The notes under the pieces are model-generated. The model did no database searches and was not told the DNA's origin. It worked only from the letters and a program-made list of their open reading frames with translations. Positions 22,197 to 33,100 of a stretch of DNA of 64,000 bases are shown here, piece by piece. The translations under genes were made by a program, and so were the position numbers. Positions within the stretch are counted from its first letter, which is position 1. Each line of letters starts with the position of its first letter. Origin of the DNA: Cladophialophora immunda. Its lineage: Eukaryota > Ascomycota > Eurotiomycetes > Chaetothyriales > Herpotrichiellaceae. The stretch lies in the NCBI RefSeq assembly GCF_000835495.1, contig NW_015622547.1, forward strand, positions 868,001 to 932,000, given 5' to 3'.

Positions 22197-24362
22197 CTAC
22201 CAGCTTTTGGCCTCTTCCGGACCATTCTCGAGCGGATTTATGACACTCGGTCGCCGCTTGTCGTTTCCGCCCCTGATCTTCGCAAAACCAAACAATTGGG
22301 CAAACTCCCTCCAGAAGCCGACCGGTGGATCCAGGAAGGTCTCCTCGTAAGCGTCGATAATGGGCCTCTCCCAGACGAGATCGACATCCTGAGGCCGAAG
22401 CCACTTGGTCTTCTTGATTATCTTCCAAATTAAGAAGAGCCAGGGGATGAAGAGTTGCGTGGTGTAGTTGGAGAAGAAATTTGACGTGTTCCAGGGCGTA
22501 TAGCTCGTGTAGCCATAGATTGCAGTGACAATGATCAGCCAGACGAGAGCAAAGTAAGCGCAGAACGGCTGTAGATAGCCGGTGTAGGGAAGACTGTTGC
22601 GATCGAAGCCTTGCACTTTACAGGCTCGGTAGAACTGGATGTAGGTTATCGTCATGATAATGAAATCGATGAGTCCTGGCGACCGGCGTTAGCCAAAACT
22701 CTCTAGGTGAATGTATCGTGTGCGTAGATCTTACCTCCCCCGGTCACGATGTTGGCGAACCATGTGACTACAATAGACGAACTGCTTGAGCACTGTAGGA
22801 ATGATAGCATGGGGAAAATCATGACCACGCAGAAGCTCCAAATCGGCACTCCCTTCTTTGTACAGTGCGCGAAGATGCGTGGTGCTCTTCCTTCAAGCGC
22901 CAGGCCGTAGAGCGTGCGCGTGGCGGCGTACGTGTAAGTGTTGCCCGCCGAGAAGATCGAAGTCAACAGAAGTCTAGACGATCCGTTAGATATACAGGAA
23001 ACGAGAGGGCTTGGCGATATGCGCGGTACTCACGCGTTGACGATATGCGGAAATACGTGCACTCCCATATTCTTCATCGCAATCACATAAGGTGATGCTC
23101 CGGCCCCAACGCCGCTCCCGCCTTCGACGACGTTCACCAACCCCGGATCTCTGGAACCGCAAACAATGCCCACAAAGAAGGCTCCGCCGATGAAAAAGAT
23201 ACCGAATCGGAGGTAGACCATTTTGAAGGCGGCCTTGATGTAAATGCGTGGGCGAATTGCTTCAGCGGCGACGATGGAGATGTACTCGGGGCCGACGATG
23301 GTGAATACTGCAGACGTCAGGGCGCCGATGAACCCTTGGAATCGACCAAGGTCGCCCGTATGAATATATTCTCGGAACGCCCCTCCGTGTTTCCAATTCG
23401 TGAAGCCATAGGCATCGTGTTTGGGGTTGCCACCAACCATCTGTTGTTTGGGAAGCTCAGCATTCCCGTACATTACAACGGGCAGAGACCAGCAAGTTGG
23501 CTTTGTCCGGGGGTAATACAATCCACGGACTTCGGAAATCAATATACGCGATGGAGGAACTTACAGTGACAAAGGTGAAGAAGAAGAGGGAAAAGATTAG
23601 GATGACCTTGCCACCAGAGAGCCAGAACTCGGCTTCTCCGTATGCTCTGACAGCAAGAACATTGATAGAGCTTCACAAACAATGACAAGTCAGTTCGTGT
23701 TCCAGAGACATGGCGAAGTTTGGCCAGCTTACGCGTAGGCTATAACGATACCGGCGACGACGCCTGCAATAGGGCCAGGCTCGGTGAGCTTCTCACTCCA
23801 GAAAGATGCCACGAGGGTAAAGGCCGAAATCTCAAACGGGATCAGGAGAGCTTCGTAAAAGCTGGACACCAAGTCAGAAGAGTGCGGGTGGCCATGCCTA
23901 CCAGCACTTGAAGGCAGAAATTGAGGGAATGTGAACCAAGTACTCACAAGAAGTTCCAACCGCACATGAAGCCAAGGGCATCGTCCACCCATTTGCCTGC
24001 GAGGCGGATGAAGCCACCGCTAACGGGGCTGTAGACACTCGTTAGACGACAATTATTGAGCAATTGGGAAGTACTGACAATGCCGTGCTCATTTCTGCGA
24101 CACAATTGTTGACCATGGCGAGCACACAGCTGTGGATTGTGTAGGCCAGGAACAAGTTCGCAGCACCGCCATGATAGAGACCAGTTCCAATACTCACGAA
24201 CAAGGCCGTCCCGATGGAACCTCCGATGGCTATCAGCTGGATCTGGCGATTGTTAAGGTGACGTTGAAGCTGGTCGGCGTTTTCAGCCAAAAAGGCCTCT
24301 TGGATATCCGGGGCCTGTGTGTCACTGGCGTGTTTCTCCTTTCCATTCTGGTAGTCCTCCAT
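22197..24362 (-). CDS. Amino-acid permease, APC superfamily (YAT family)
   Basis: Plasma-membrane proton-coupled amino-acid uptake. The protein starts MEDYQNGKEKHASD; TM1 carries the family motif IQLIAIGGSIGTALFVSIG. Subsequent exons encode PVSGGFIRLAGKWVDDALGF, ALLIPFEISAFTLVASFW, AYGEAEFWLSGGKVILIF, MVGGNPKHDAYGFTNW, FTIVGPEYISIVAAEA, FSAGNTYTYAATRTLYGLA and a C-terminal half ending in a hydrophilic tail (ERPIIDAYEETF). About eight exons are needed. The clear junctions include 24079/24028 and 23948. Resemblance is to general or dicarboxylic amino-acid permeases of filamentous fungi; substrate specificity cannot be read from the sequence. One intron near 23430-23562 is longer (about 130 bases) than the others. 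Confidence 0.88.
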
Positions 24363-25667
24363 ATTGGCAATGTGTTTTCCGTTGCGCGGGGAATCTTTCG
24401 TGGGAAGAGAAGAGTCTCTGGAGGAGAGAGCATTTCAGCTGTAAGGAAAAAGGAAACAGGTCGCGTGAAAAGTCCATCGGGCTGCCTCAAGGAGCGGGGT
24501 CGGCAAAGCTCCTAATCAACCAGTACTGTGGCAACGAATATTGGCAGGATGATCTGCTACAACTTCAGGCTTGCCGCGTGCAAATGTGAACAGGACAGCG
24601 ATCTAGGGTCTGCGTTAGCGTAACCTTCTCTGGGGTCGGTGCTGCAGGAGTGGGCAGGACTGGCTTGTTTCCCTCGCCCCCGTCAAGCAGACGTATGGGA
24701 CTCTTATAGATCTCCCACCCGGCCACGCTGCATGGCCTGACAGGAGGTCTGTATAGAGCAGTAGCGTACTCAGCGGTAGTTAACGCGGGGCATTGTACTG
24801 TGCAACTAGGAATGAGTGTCCGTGAAGCACCCAGGTCTCTGCCTAGGTCGGAGGGATGTATGTATGTAATGGCAATTGAGTGCCAAGGCGCTAACAGGCC
24901 TGACAAGTTACAACGCTGTGAAGCCCGCACGGCAAGGCAAACTACTGTACGATCCACATCTCCTCCATAATTTTTTGTCTGACACCCCACACCCTACCTC
25001 CTCCACACCTCTTGCGCCCCTATTAGACTGTCCCACCTCGGTCATTCAACGCCTTCGCGGAGCTCGCACAGTCCCTCTTCCCCCACGGGCGAAATCCAAT
25101 GCCACTCGCTTCTGCCACCCGTGTTGCAGATTGAAGCTGGGCTGACGCAATCAGTGGGCTCTCGTGGCGCTCGGTCTGCTCGTGGAACGGGCAATCCCCT
25201 TATCAGCGATGATCCAGCTATCAGACCTACCAATCGATAGAGCAGACACCCTGACGCCAAACACCATCTCGATTGTTCCGATCGCCTGAATGTTGGCTAA
25301 TCATGGCGCTCGAATTCCATTGGCAGAAATATCTTGGATCGCGAGTAGATCTTGGATAGCAAGAAGCAGGTCTGGATCTGGATTGCATGGTATGGCTTTT
25401 CTGGTTTATTTTTGCAGCACGATCTTTAGACACGATCCGACAAGCAGTCATTCGCCAACTCCTGCATCGTTATCAGAAGGACCGGAGAGATGCACGTGAG
25501 ACGTGAGCTGTGAGCTGCGAGCAGCTTTTACTCATCCTTCCCTGCCATGATGAGCAAAAACTAGGTAACGACGGGCCTCAATGCTTCGAGCCTGTCCGAT
25601 TGACGACCCTCACAAAATATACAAATACAGAGTGTGCCGATATTCCACCTTGCCCACCTGTTTTGCC
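24363..25667. other. Intergenic, 1.3 kb
   Basis: Upstream region of the permease and 3' flank of the coiled-coil gene. Minus-strand frames of up to 141 codons have no recognisable motifs. Confidence 0.5.
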
Positions 25668-26504
25668 TCAGTCTCTCGCCCCTTCCGTCTTCACCAACTT
25701 GATCTGTTTCGAGAGGCGTTGGCTGTTCTCCTGGTAGAACTTGCAGAGCCGGCGAAGCTCGTCCATCTCCAACTCGTTCGCAGTCTGCTGCTGTTGAACT
25801 GCTAGGGCGGCGGCAGCCTCTGCCCTCTCGCGCAGCTTGGTTTGCTCCTCAAGTTGGACGCTTTGAGCTTGAAGCTGGCTTGTCAGACACCGCTCTACCT
25901 CTAATGCCCTGGCTTCTCTACCCTTCAGTTCCTCATCCTTGGCGGCGATAACGTTGGTGAGCTGGACCACCTCAGCGTTCAAGTGAGAGACACCTCCGTG
26001 TTCTCCAACGACCCCCTGCCCTACTGCTGCGAGAAGAGATCCGACTCGTTGTGGCAACTGGCTTCTTGTCGATTTCTCCTGCCCGTCGCTGGCCTGATTC
26101 CGCTTCTCTTGATCGAGCTGTGCCGTGAGCGACACCACAACGCGTCGCAGCGTTACCAACTCGGCTTCCTTGTCTTCGAGCTCCTTCGTCTGCGCCGCCA
26201 ATTTCTGTTCAGCTTCGTCCATATCTAGAGCCATCCGCTCGAAGGCATCTCGAACATGGTCGTGGTCGCTCTGGAGCTCGTTCAGTAGCTGCTTTAATCG
26301 ATAGATTTCTTCGACTTGTTCGCTTTTGTTCGGGATTTTGGGTCTGGATGCCTTCTTGCTCAATTCATCCTCCGGGGTCGGCTGGTTCAAAGGGGTCTGA
26401 AAAAGGGGTGGTGTTTGTCGCACTGCCAGCTGCTCTGCCCCCGTAGGCGTAGGGTCTGGCTGGGGGCTTGTTCCGAAGCCGTGGGAAGAGTGGTAAGGAG
26501 GCAT
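25668..26504 (-). CDS. Hypothetical coiled-coil protein
   Basis: Single exon of about 278 residues, starting MPPYHSSHGFG; an ATG nine bases earlier is equally possible. The first 75 residues are Pro/Thr-rich. The rest has two long predicted coiled coils: about 80-150 (EIYRLKQLLNELQSDHDHV to TLRRVVVSLTAQLDQE) and about 185-270 (VVQLTNVIAAKDEELKGRE to LCKFYQENSQRLSKQI). No enzymatic domain. It is divergent from the AAA+ gene at 26908, with about 400 bases between start codons. Function unknown; a cytoskeletal or septal-tethering role would be a guess. Confidence 0.65.
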   Translation of the reverse strand: MPPYHSSHGFGTSPQPDPTPTGAEQLAVRQTPPLFQTPLNQPTPEDELSKKASRPKIPNKSEQVEEIYRLKQLLNELQSDHDHVRDAFERMALDMDEAEQKLAAQTKELEDKEAELVTLRRVVVSLTAQLDQEKRNQASDGQEKSTRSQLPQRVGSLLAAVGQGVVGEHGGVSHLNAEVVQLTNVIAAKDEELKGREARALEVERCLTSQLQAQSVQLEEQTKLRERAEAAAALAVQQQQTANELEMDELRRLCKFYQENSQRLSKQIKLVKTEGARD

Positions 26505-26907
26505 TATGCACACAACGAAAGGCTATGATCAATACTGTTGTTGGTTACAGAGGTCTCCGTACTTCTGAGCTCTTTTCCATTCTGAAAGTGGATGTCTGTT
26601 TGACTGTGAGTTTGCTCTTCAGTGGGTCCTTGGGCAGTTGCATATCAGCATGGCCGCAATGGTCGGAACTGTGAAGACGCAGCCTCCTCCTGGACACGTC
26701 TGCCTGTACTGATGTGGCTTATCCAGCACTTCACCCCGGCTCGTAGGCGGCTTGCATGATGCTCGAGACCGCCCAAGCCACGGCGTTCACCCGCAAACGC
26801 CGTACAATGCGAGCATCCCGTCCCGTCCTTATGTACAGCCACTACCTCCTTGTTCGAAGCTGGACGAAGCAACTCTGAATTTCCTTTTCAGTCAGTACAA
26901 GTCTGCC
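26505..26907. promoter_or_regulatory. Divergent promoter region
   Basis: About 400 bases between the start codons of the coiled-coil gene (minus) and the AAA+ gene (plus). The frame of the AAA+ gene stays open back to an ATG at 26752, so part may be coding. Confidence 0.4.
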
Positions 26908-29321
26908 ATGACGCGCAGGTTTTCCGAAGCCTGCCCTGAAGCCAACTCGCAGGACTCCATGTCGCCCCCATCAAGAACCACGATGGACTCGCCCGTCGTC
27001 CCCGACGCAAGCCTCGTTGAGGAACTAGTAAAGGCATGCGGCTGCAAGGAAGACATGGCAGTTGCACTGCTTCAAGTAAGCCCTCGGACCATTCTCGTCG
27101 ACCCCCGAATGGTAAGCCGCCTGTACTGACACGACCAGCGCTGCAACAACGAAGTTGAACGAGCAATCAGACAACACGCATTGCGAAACCGCTATCTGCG
27201 TATGGGACGGCCAGTTCGATCTCCGCCACGTACGCCAACTGTATCAGAGACCGCCTCCTCAGCCGAGACATCTTCACTGCCACCCTTGCCGGAGCCCCCA
27301 ACCGACACGACCGTTAGCGGAGGAGACGCAGCACCACGCCATGAACCTGCAGCCCTAGCAACGGCGCCGACACTCAACGTCCATGTACCGAAAAATACAG
27401 AATTCGGCGGCGATTGCTGGAGTTATTCTCCCGAGCCAGTCTCCCCTGGTGGCGAAGCATCCGACCTGCAGCTCCTGGGCGCTGCTCCGGATGGGTCAAA
27501 GCAAAGATTTACGGTCCACGGTCGGCACAATCTGGATGTGTCCGAGGTCCCAGACCAAGCATCTACTCTTGCAGAGTGGGATTTTGTTCTCCCCAGGATT
27601 CCGTACACCATGCCGCCAAATAGAGAGCTCGACAGCACAGGTGAGATCATCAATATCCGAGAGGTAGTCGGAGCGGTTCAGCACGGAGCAAAGGTGCAGA
27701 TGGTCCGAAACTACCTCGAGCGATATGGACGTGAGAAGGTACGCAGAGTCATCAACGATGAGGTGGAAGGCTTCGCTGCGATATTCTATATCGCGGCATC
27801 GAACGACGAGTCTCTCCTTCGACTTTGGATCGAGTACGGAGGAGACCCTGAGGCGAAGCATACGCCCTCAAACACCCCGCTCCTTGCGTTTACCATAGTC
27901 AACAGCGAAGGCATTCAAAGCGATACCACACCTATCACCTCAACCCTGCTGAGTCTCGGTGCTTCGCCAAGTGTGATCCCATCAGCGTTTTATACTCCCT
28001 ACCTCGAAGATCTGTCGGAGGACGGCGGCGAGGGGCTTGACAAACAGGGCAATGGCGAGACGTCTGTCGCTCGGGATCCTGATGTTACTCAGTGGTGCAC
28101 TGGAGCTGCGAGGACAAGACTTGTAAAAAGTCTCACTCTCTCGCAACGATACTTTCTTGAAAAGGCGTCCAAGACCAGACGACCATCTCAACGGCAAATT
28201 CAACTGGCGCAGAGAAGGAACGCCGAGCCCCTGCTTGGACTGCCTTACCTCCTCATCGGTCAAACGTTGGCGTCTAATCTCCTACTGCAGAAACTTCTCA
28301 GTCACCTCATTTCGCCCAGTAAGAGACCTCTGGTGCTGGTATTTGCCGGCCCCAGCGGCCATGGCAAGACAGAATTGGCGAGGAAGCTTGGCCATCTCCT
28401 GTCTCTCGAGCTCGAGGTGGTCGATTGCACGATTTACAATCGGGAGATCGAGTTGTTTGGTCCGAGGGAACCATACGTTGGGTCGGAAAAGGGGAGCCCG
28501 CTGAACAACTTCCTCGCCAGGAACGCCGGGAAACGTTGCATTGTGTTTCTCGACGAGTTTGAGAAGACCAGCTCTGACATCCACAATACGTTGTTGCTGC
28601 CTTTCCAAAATGGTATGATTTGCTCCCTCCCCGGACCCGCCGCACGCTGACAGCCCTCCAGGAGAGTATCAAGATCGTCGTGACCGAAGCATGGTCAATT
28701 GCTCGAACACAATCTGGATCCTCGCAACAAACGCCCACGATGCGATAATTCAGGCATTTTGCTCTGCCAACCATCAAGTCCTTTTCGGAGACGATGATGA
28801 TTCAGCGAAGATGCGGCTCGCAAAACCTCTCTCCGCCGAGATCAAGGAGGATTTTCTTTCCAAATTCGGGGTATGGATCAGGCTGTCTCTTTTTCAGGTG
28901 GCCTCCAAAGCTAACGAGTTGGACCTAGTCCCCCATCACTGGGCGCATCTCTGCCTTCATTCCTTTCCTTCGGTTTTCGCCGGGAGAGCAAGCCGTGGTC
29001 GCTCACAAGTACCTGCTCGAGCTCGGCTATGGCGTTGAGGCTCCCGTAAATCTCTCCTTCGGCGCCCGAGAAAAGCTCCTGGGGGATGTCCGCGTTCGGA
29101 TCCGCAATGACGCCTCGGTGTGCCGTCTTCTAGCCAAAGCTGAGTACCATCCGGAGCTTGGTGCTCGCAGCCTGGACAACGCCGTGGACACAATCAAAGG
29201 GCTGCTTGTTGAGGCATACTTGGAAATCGACCAGCAGATCAAGGAGTCGGCCAATAAGTCAATCTTCCAGGTGGAGGTGCAAGCTGATGAGATTGTGGTG
29301 AGACTGATTGGCCGTGCCTAG
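26908..29321 (+). CDS. AAA+ ATPase of ClpB/Skd3 type with ankyrin-like and UBA-like regions
   Basis: Four exons (26908-27075, 27139-28612, 28662-28870, 28929-29321) give 747 residues. An N-terminal helical region (DASLVEELVKACGCKEDMAVALLQ-RCNNEVERAIRQH) looks like a UBA fold. Residues about 265-340 read as degenerate ankyrin repeats (FYIAASNDESLLRLWIEYGGDPEAKH, then TPITSTLLSLGASPS). A single AAA+ module follows: Walker A GPSGHGKTELA near 460, Walker B CIVFLDEFEK near 523 and sensor-1 IWILATN. The C-terminal small domain ends with NDASVCRLLAKAEYHPELGARSLDNAVD, containing the sensor-2 GARSL arginine. This one-ring order with ankyrins resembles metazoan mitochondrial CLPB/SKD3, but no mitochondrial presequence is evident. 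The likely role is ATP-driven protein remodelling. Alternative in-frame ATGs are at 26752, 26959 and 26980. Confidence 0.85.
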
Positions 29322-30115
29322 TCGAGACGAGCAGATCCGGCTCGGACCAGCGGGGCACAACATACTATGATAGAATCGACTGATAGAAAGGCCGATACCG
29401 GTTTGTCAATGGCGTGGATTCCTGATGGAATTGTCCACAGGGATTCTATGTCCATTGAGGCTGCTGGCGTAGCCTTGCGGGATAGAAGAGGACAGGTGAG
29501 GAGTGCATTCTGCAGCTAGTCCCGATCCTCATTAGCGCCGATTGCTTCGGTGAGACAGCCTCGTCACGTTACCTGTCGACCTCAATGTTTCTGCGCGCGA
29601 TCCGTATCAGGCAGAGATTCCTGCAATTTCGTCCTTCCTCCTGTATATTGGAGTTTTCGCGAGGATGGAAGGCTCCCTGCCGCTTCGGAGCCAAGCGCTT
29701 CCTGAATTTGTCTCTCCTAGAGTCTCCATCTGCACATCCCTTCCGCTTTTTCGCCCGAAAGAATGTTTGACGCCCTTGAGTCCGGCGTGGCCGCCTGCAC
29801 CATGCTTGTTGGCGCGTGTTTCCGAAAGCTGGCTCTTTGTAGCCGGTTTGCATGGGACTATCCAGAGCAAACACGGCCCACGGCCCGTCTGAAGCAGGCT
29901 GAGACATGCCATCAGACGTCATCCGTTCAAACACTCGCCTTGTCCAGCCTTAGCTACTCTTTCTCCCTCCCAGTTCTTTGTTGACAGGAAGGTAAATGAC
30001 CTGGAACCATCCTTTCCCTCCCAGACATCCTCCAACTGCAACGGTTGTTCGGTCTGCCATCCATAGAGTCACGGGATTTGTGCTCTTGTTCTTCAGCTCT
30101 CACCAGTCGTAGAAT
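29322..30115. other. Intergenic between the AAA+ and GTPase genes
   Basis: About 790 bases with no recognisable gene. Short frames on both strands are unsupported. It should carry the GTPase promoter; C/T-rich sequence precedes the start codon. Confidence 0.55.
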
Positions 30116-33100
30116 ATGAACGGCTTGAAACAGAGGCCCGCAATCGACGATGAGGCCAGGATTGGCGCACTCTACAACGCTCGGGAGGACTGCTTCCTGG
30201 CGGGCAACCCGTCCAGCGAGCAATATCCCCCGGGCGCAGTTCAAATCAGCTCCACCCCAACACAGAAGATCCAACTCGACCACGACAGCAGCTTCGCATC
30301 CAAGTTTCGTATGCTGGGAGTTGAAGCCTCTCTTGGCGCCACAATTCTGGCCGGATGGCTCGACTGCACAGGCTCTTTCAGACTCCTGGAGGAACCAAAT
30401 GGCCAGGACGACGCTTGGTCAGCTGTATACCACACCCTCCTGACCGTGGAAGAGAGACTACATCTAGGTTGTCCGGCCCTCCGTGACTGCCTCAGGGACT
30501 ACTCGTTACAGGAGGCTACGCATCTTGTTGTGGAAATCAAATGGGGTCTACGAAGCGTGATCACCGCTCAATATCCAGAGAGACTGTCTGCCAACGCAAG
30601 CGCACTGAGGTCTCGCATGGGCGAATTCGCGGCGGCGGCAGAGAAACTGGCATCCGACACCAGCCAAAGCCATTGTTTTGCGCTCGGGTCAAATGAACCC
30701 CTCGATGTCATGGTATACAGCGATGTTTTACAAACCGATGGTATCATCATGGAGGATCTCCAAGAAGCATACGAGTTTCTGAAGATCGTGCCTCTCCACA
30801 TCAAGGACATCAATAACGGCAAAGGAAAGCCGGTCACTTACTCGCTCCTGCCTCTCGAAGTCGTTGGCTATATCCTCCAATTGCCGCTGGCCCCGCAGGC
30901 GGCGCTATCACTTCCAAGGGACGAGTGGCTGGATCAGCTCATCAAGGTGTTTGACGACTTTCAGTCATACCGTCGCCGGCTGTCGGACCATGCTACCCAC
31001 ATGGTCTCCAAGAAGCAATATCTACTTCCCGGCCAAATGGAGCTCTTCGAAGACGGCTTGAGGCGACTGTCAGAAGCCGAATCTGCTTTGAAGGCACGAT
31101 TCCCCATGGCGGTGCGCAATGCGAGACAGGACGGCGATCAAGGCGAACTACATCGGCTGTTGCAGGAATATGTCGACGGCGACTCGGCTCCCGGCAAGAT
31201 TGGAAACGTCGACTCTTCCCACCCAAGTGCCACAGACGTCCTTGAGGGACTTGTCGCTAGGGGAGCCACGTACGTAGGGGGCGACGACTCCGTCCTGGTC
31301 AACGAGCTTGAGAGATATAGGCACGGTGATGTTTACGTCTTGCACTTCGACCGCTCCGGTCTGTCTGAAGACGTAGATCCTTCTTGGACGCTCAATTACG
31401 ACCGATTCCTCAACCTGCTGGACAATCAGAAAGACGGCACGCACACTCTGTGGGCAATCTATGAACCTAGCGCCAGAAAGGACGCATGCCAGAGTGGTTT
31501 TCATATCTCTTATTTCCAGATGGGAGAAGAGGTCACGCAAGACCTTTTGGAGTATGAAAGACTCATGAGCGAAAAGTGCTTTGCGAGGTGCCCACCTGAC
31601 ACCATCGAAGCCAAAGACATCAAGAAGCCGATCAAGCGACGGTTTGTGACCATGCCCTGCCCATCTTCTCAATGCAGTGAACATACTGATTGTCACTGGA
31701 CGTGCCCTGATTGTCTGGAGGCAATCGAATATGGGTACGTCGATGACTATTTCTATTGCGGTTGTGGCAGGAGCAAGTATTCGAACTACGAGTTTCAGTG
31801 CAATGGGCCATCGCATGGCCCGCGATTTGATCAACACGATCCCGCCGTGATGCTCAAATCACTCCGCGACCTTGGGTCTTCGCACTACGTCAACATCTTG
31901 ATCCTGGGTGAAACTGGCGTGGGCAAGTCCACTTTCATCAACGCCCTGGCCAACTACCTCCAATTCGCAACCCTGGACGATGCCATGGCTTCTGACGGCT
32001 TTTCCTGGCTGGTCCCTTGCTCTTTCTCCACCCAGACAATGAACCGAGACAGCTTGGACGACGAGATCCAGGAGCATTTCGTCTCCATCGGATCCAGAGA
32101 GGATGAAAAGGACGGCAGCAAAGGTGACTCTGCCACTCAGCGAACGGCTGTATACTCTGTGCCGATTTCTTCTGGCTCCACACCCTGCACAGTGCGACTC
32201 ATCGATACCCCGGGTATTGGCGACACACGTGGCCCCGAGTTCGACCGGAAAAACATGATGGACGTTCTTGCGACGATTAGCGGCTACGATGAGCTGCATG
32301 GGATATTGATCCTTCTCAAACCGAACAATTCTCGACTGACAATAACCTTCCAGTACTGTGTCAAGGAGCTCTTGGTTCATCTTCACCAGAGCGCCGCTCG
32401 AAACATGGTGTTCGGCTTCACCAACACGCGAATCACAAACTACACCCCTGGGGACACCTTCCAACCCCTGAAGAGACTTCTGGGGGGGAACACCAACGTG
32501 GGGCTTTCGCTCTCGGCCAACACGACCTATTGTTTTGACTCTGAGAGCTTTCGATACCTTGCGGCTTCGAAGCAAGGAATCCACATGCCCAACAAGGCGG
32601 ATTTTGACCGAAGTTGGGACCATTCCCGACACGAGACCGTACGTTTGATCGAGCATTTCAGATCGGTGCGCGCCCATCTGACCAAGAGTACCATGAGCCT
32701 GAACGGAGCCCGCCGGAGTATCCGGGAACTCACCAGGCCGATGGCAGACATATCGCAGATGATCAGGAAAAACATCGCCGTCTGTACGGACAAGAAGGCC
32801 GAGCTCGCCGACAAACGTCTCACCGGTGACCAGCTCCGCAACAACCTGCACATAGACAAGATCCAACTAAAGCCGGAGCCACTGGTCATGCCTAGAACCG
32901 TCTGTGCCCACACGGATTGCACCGAGGTCCGAGACGATGGCACTGGCCGAAGCGAGAAAGTCACTGTCTACAAGACGCACTGTCACGACCAGTGTTCCCT
33001 TGACGACGTTCCTCACGACGTCCTGGCTCCTCCAAGTCTCATGAACTGCGCAGCATTCGGAGGCTCGCAGACATGCAGTCGCTGTCGGCATCACTGGTCA

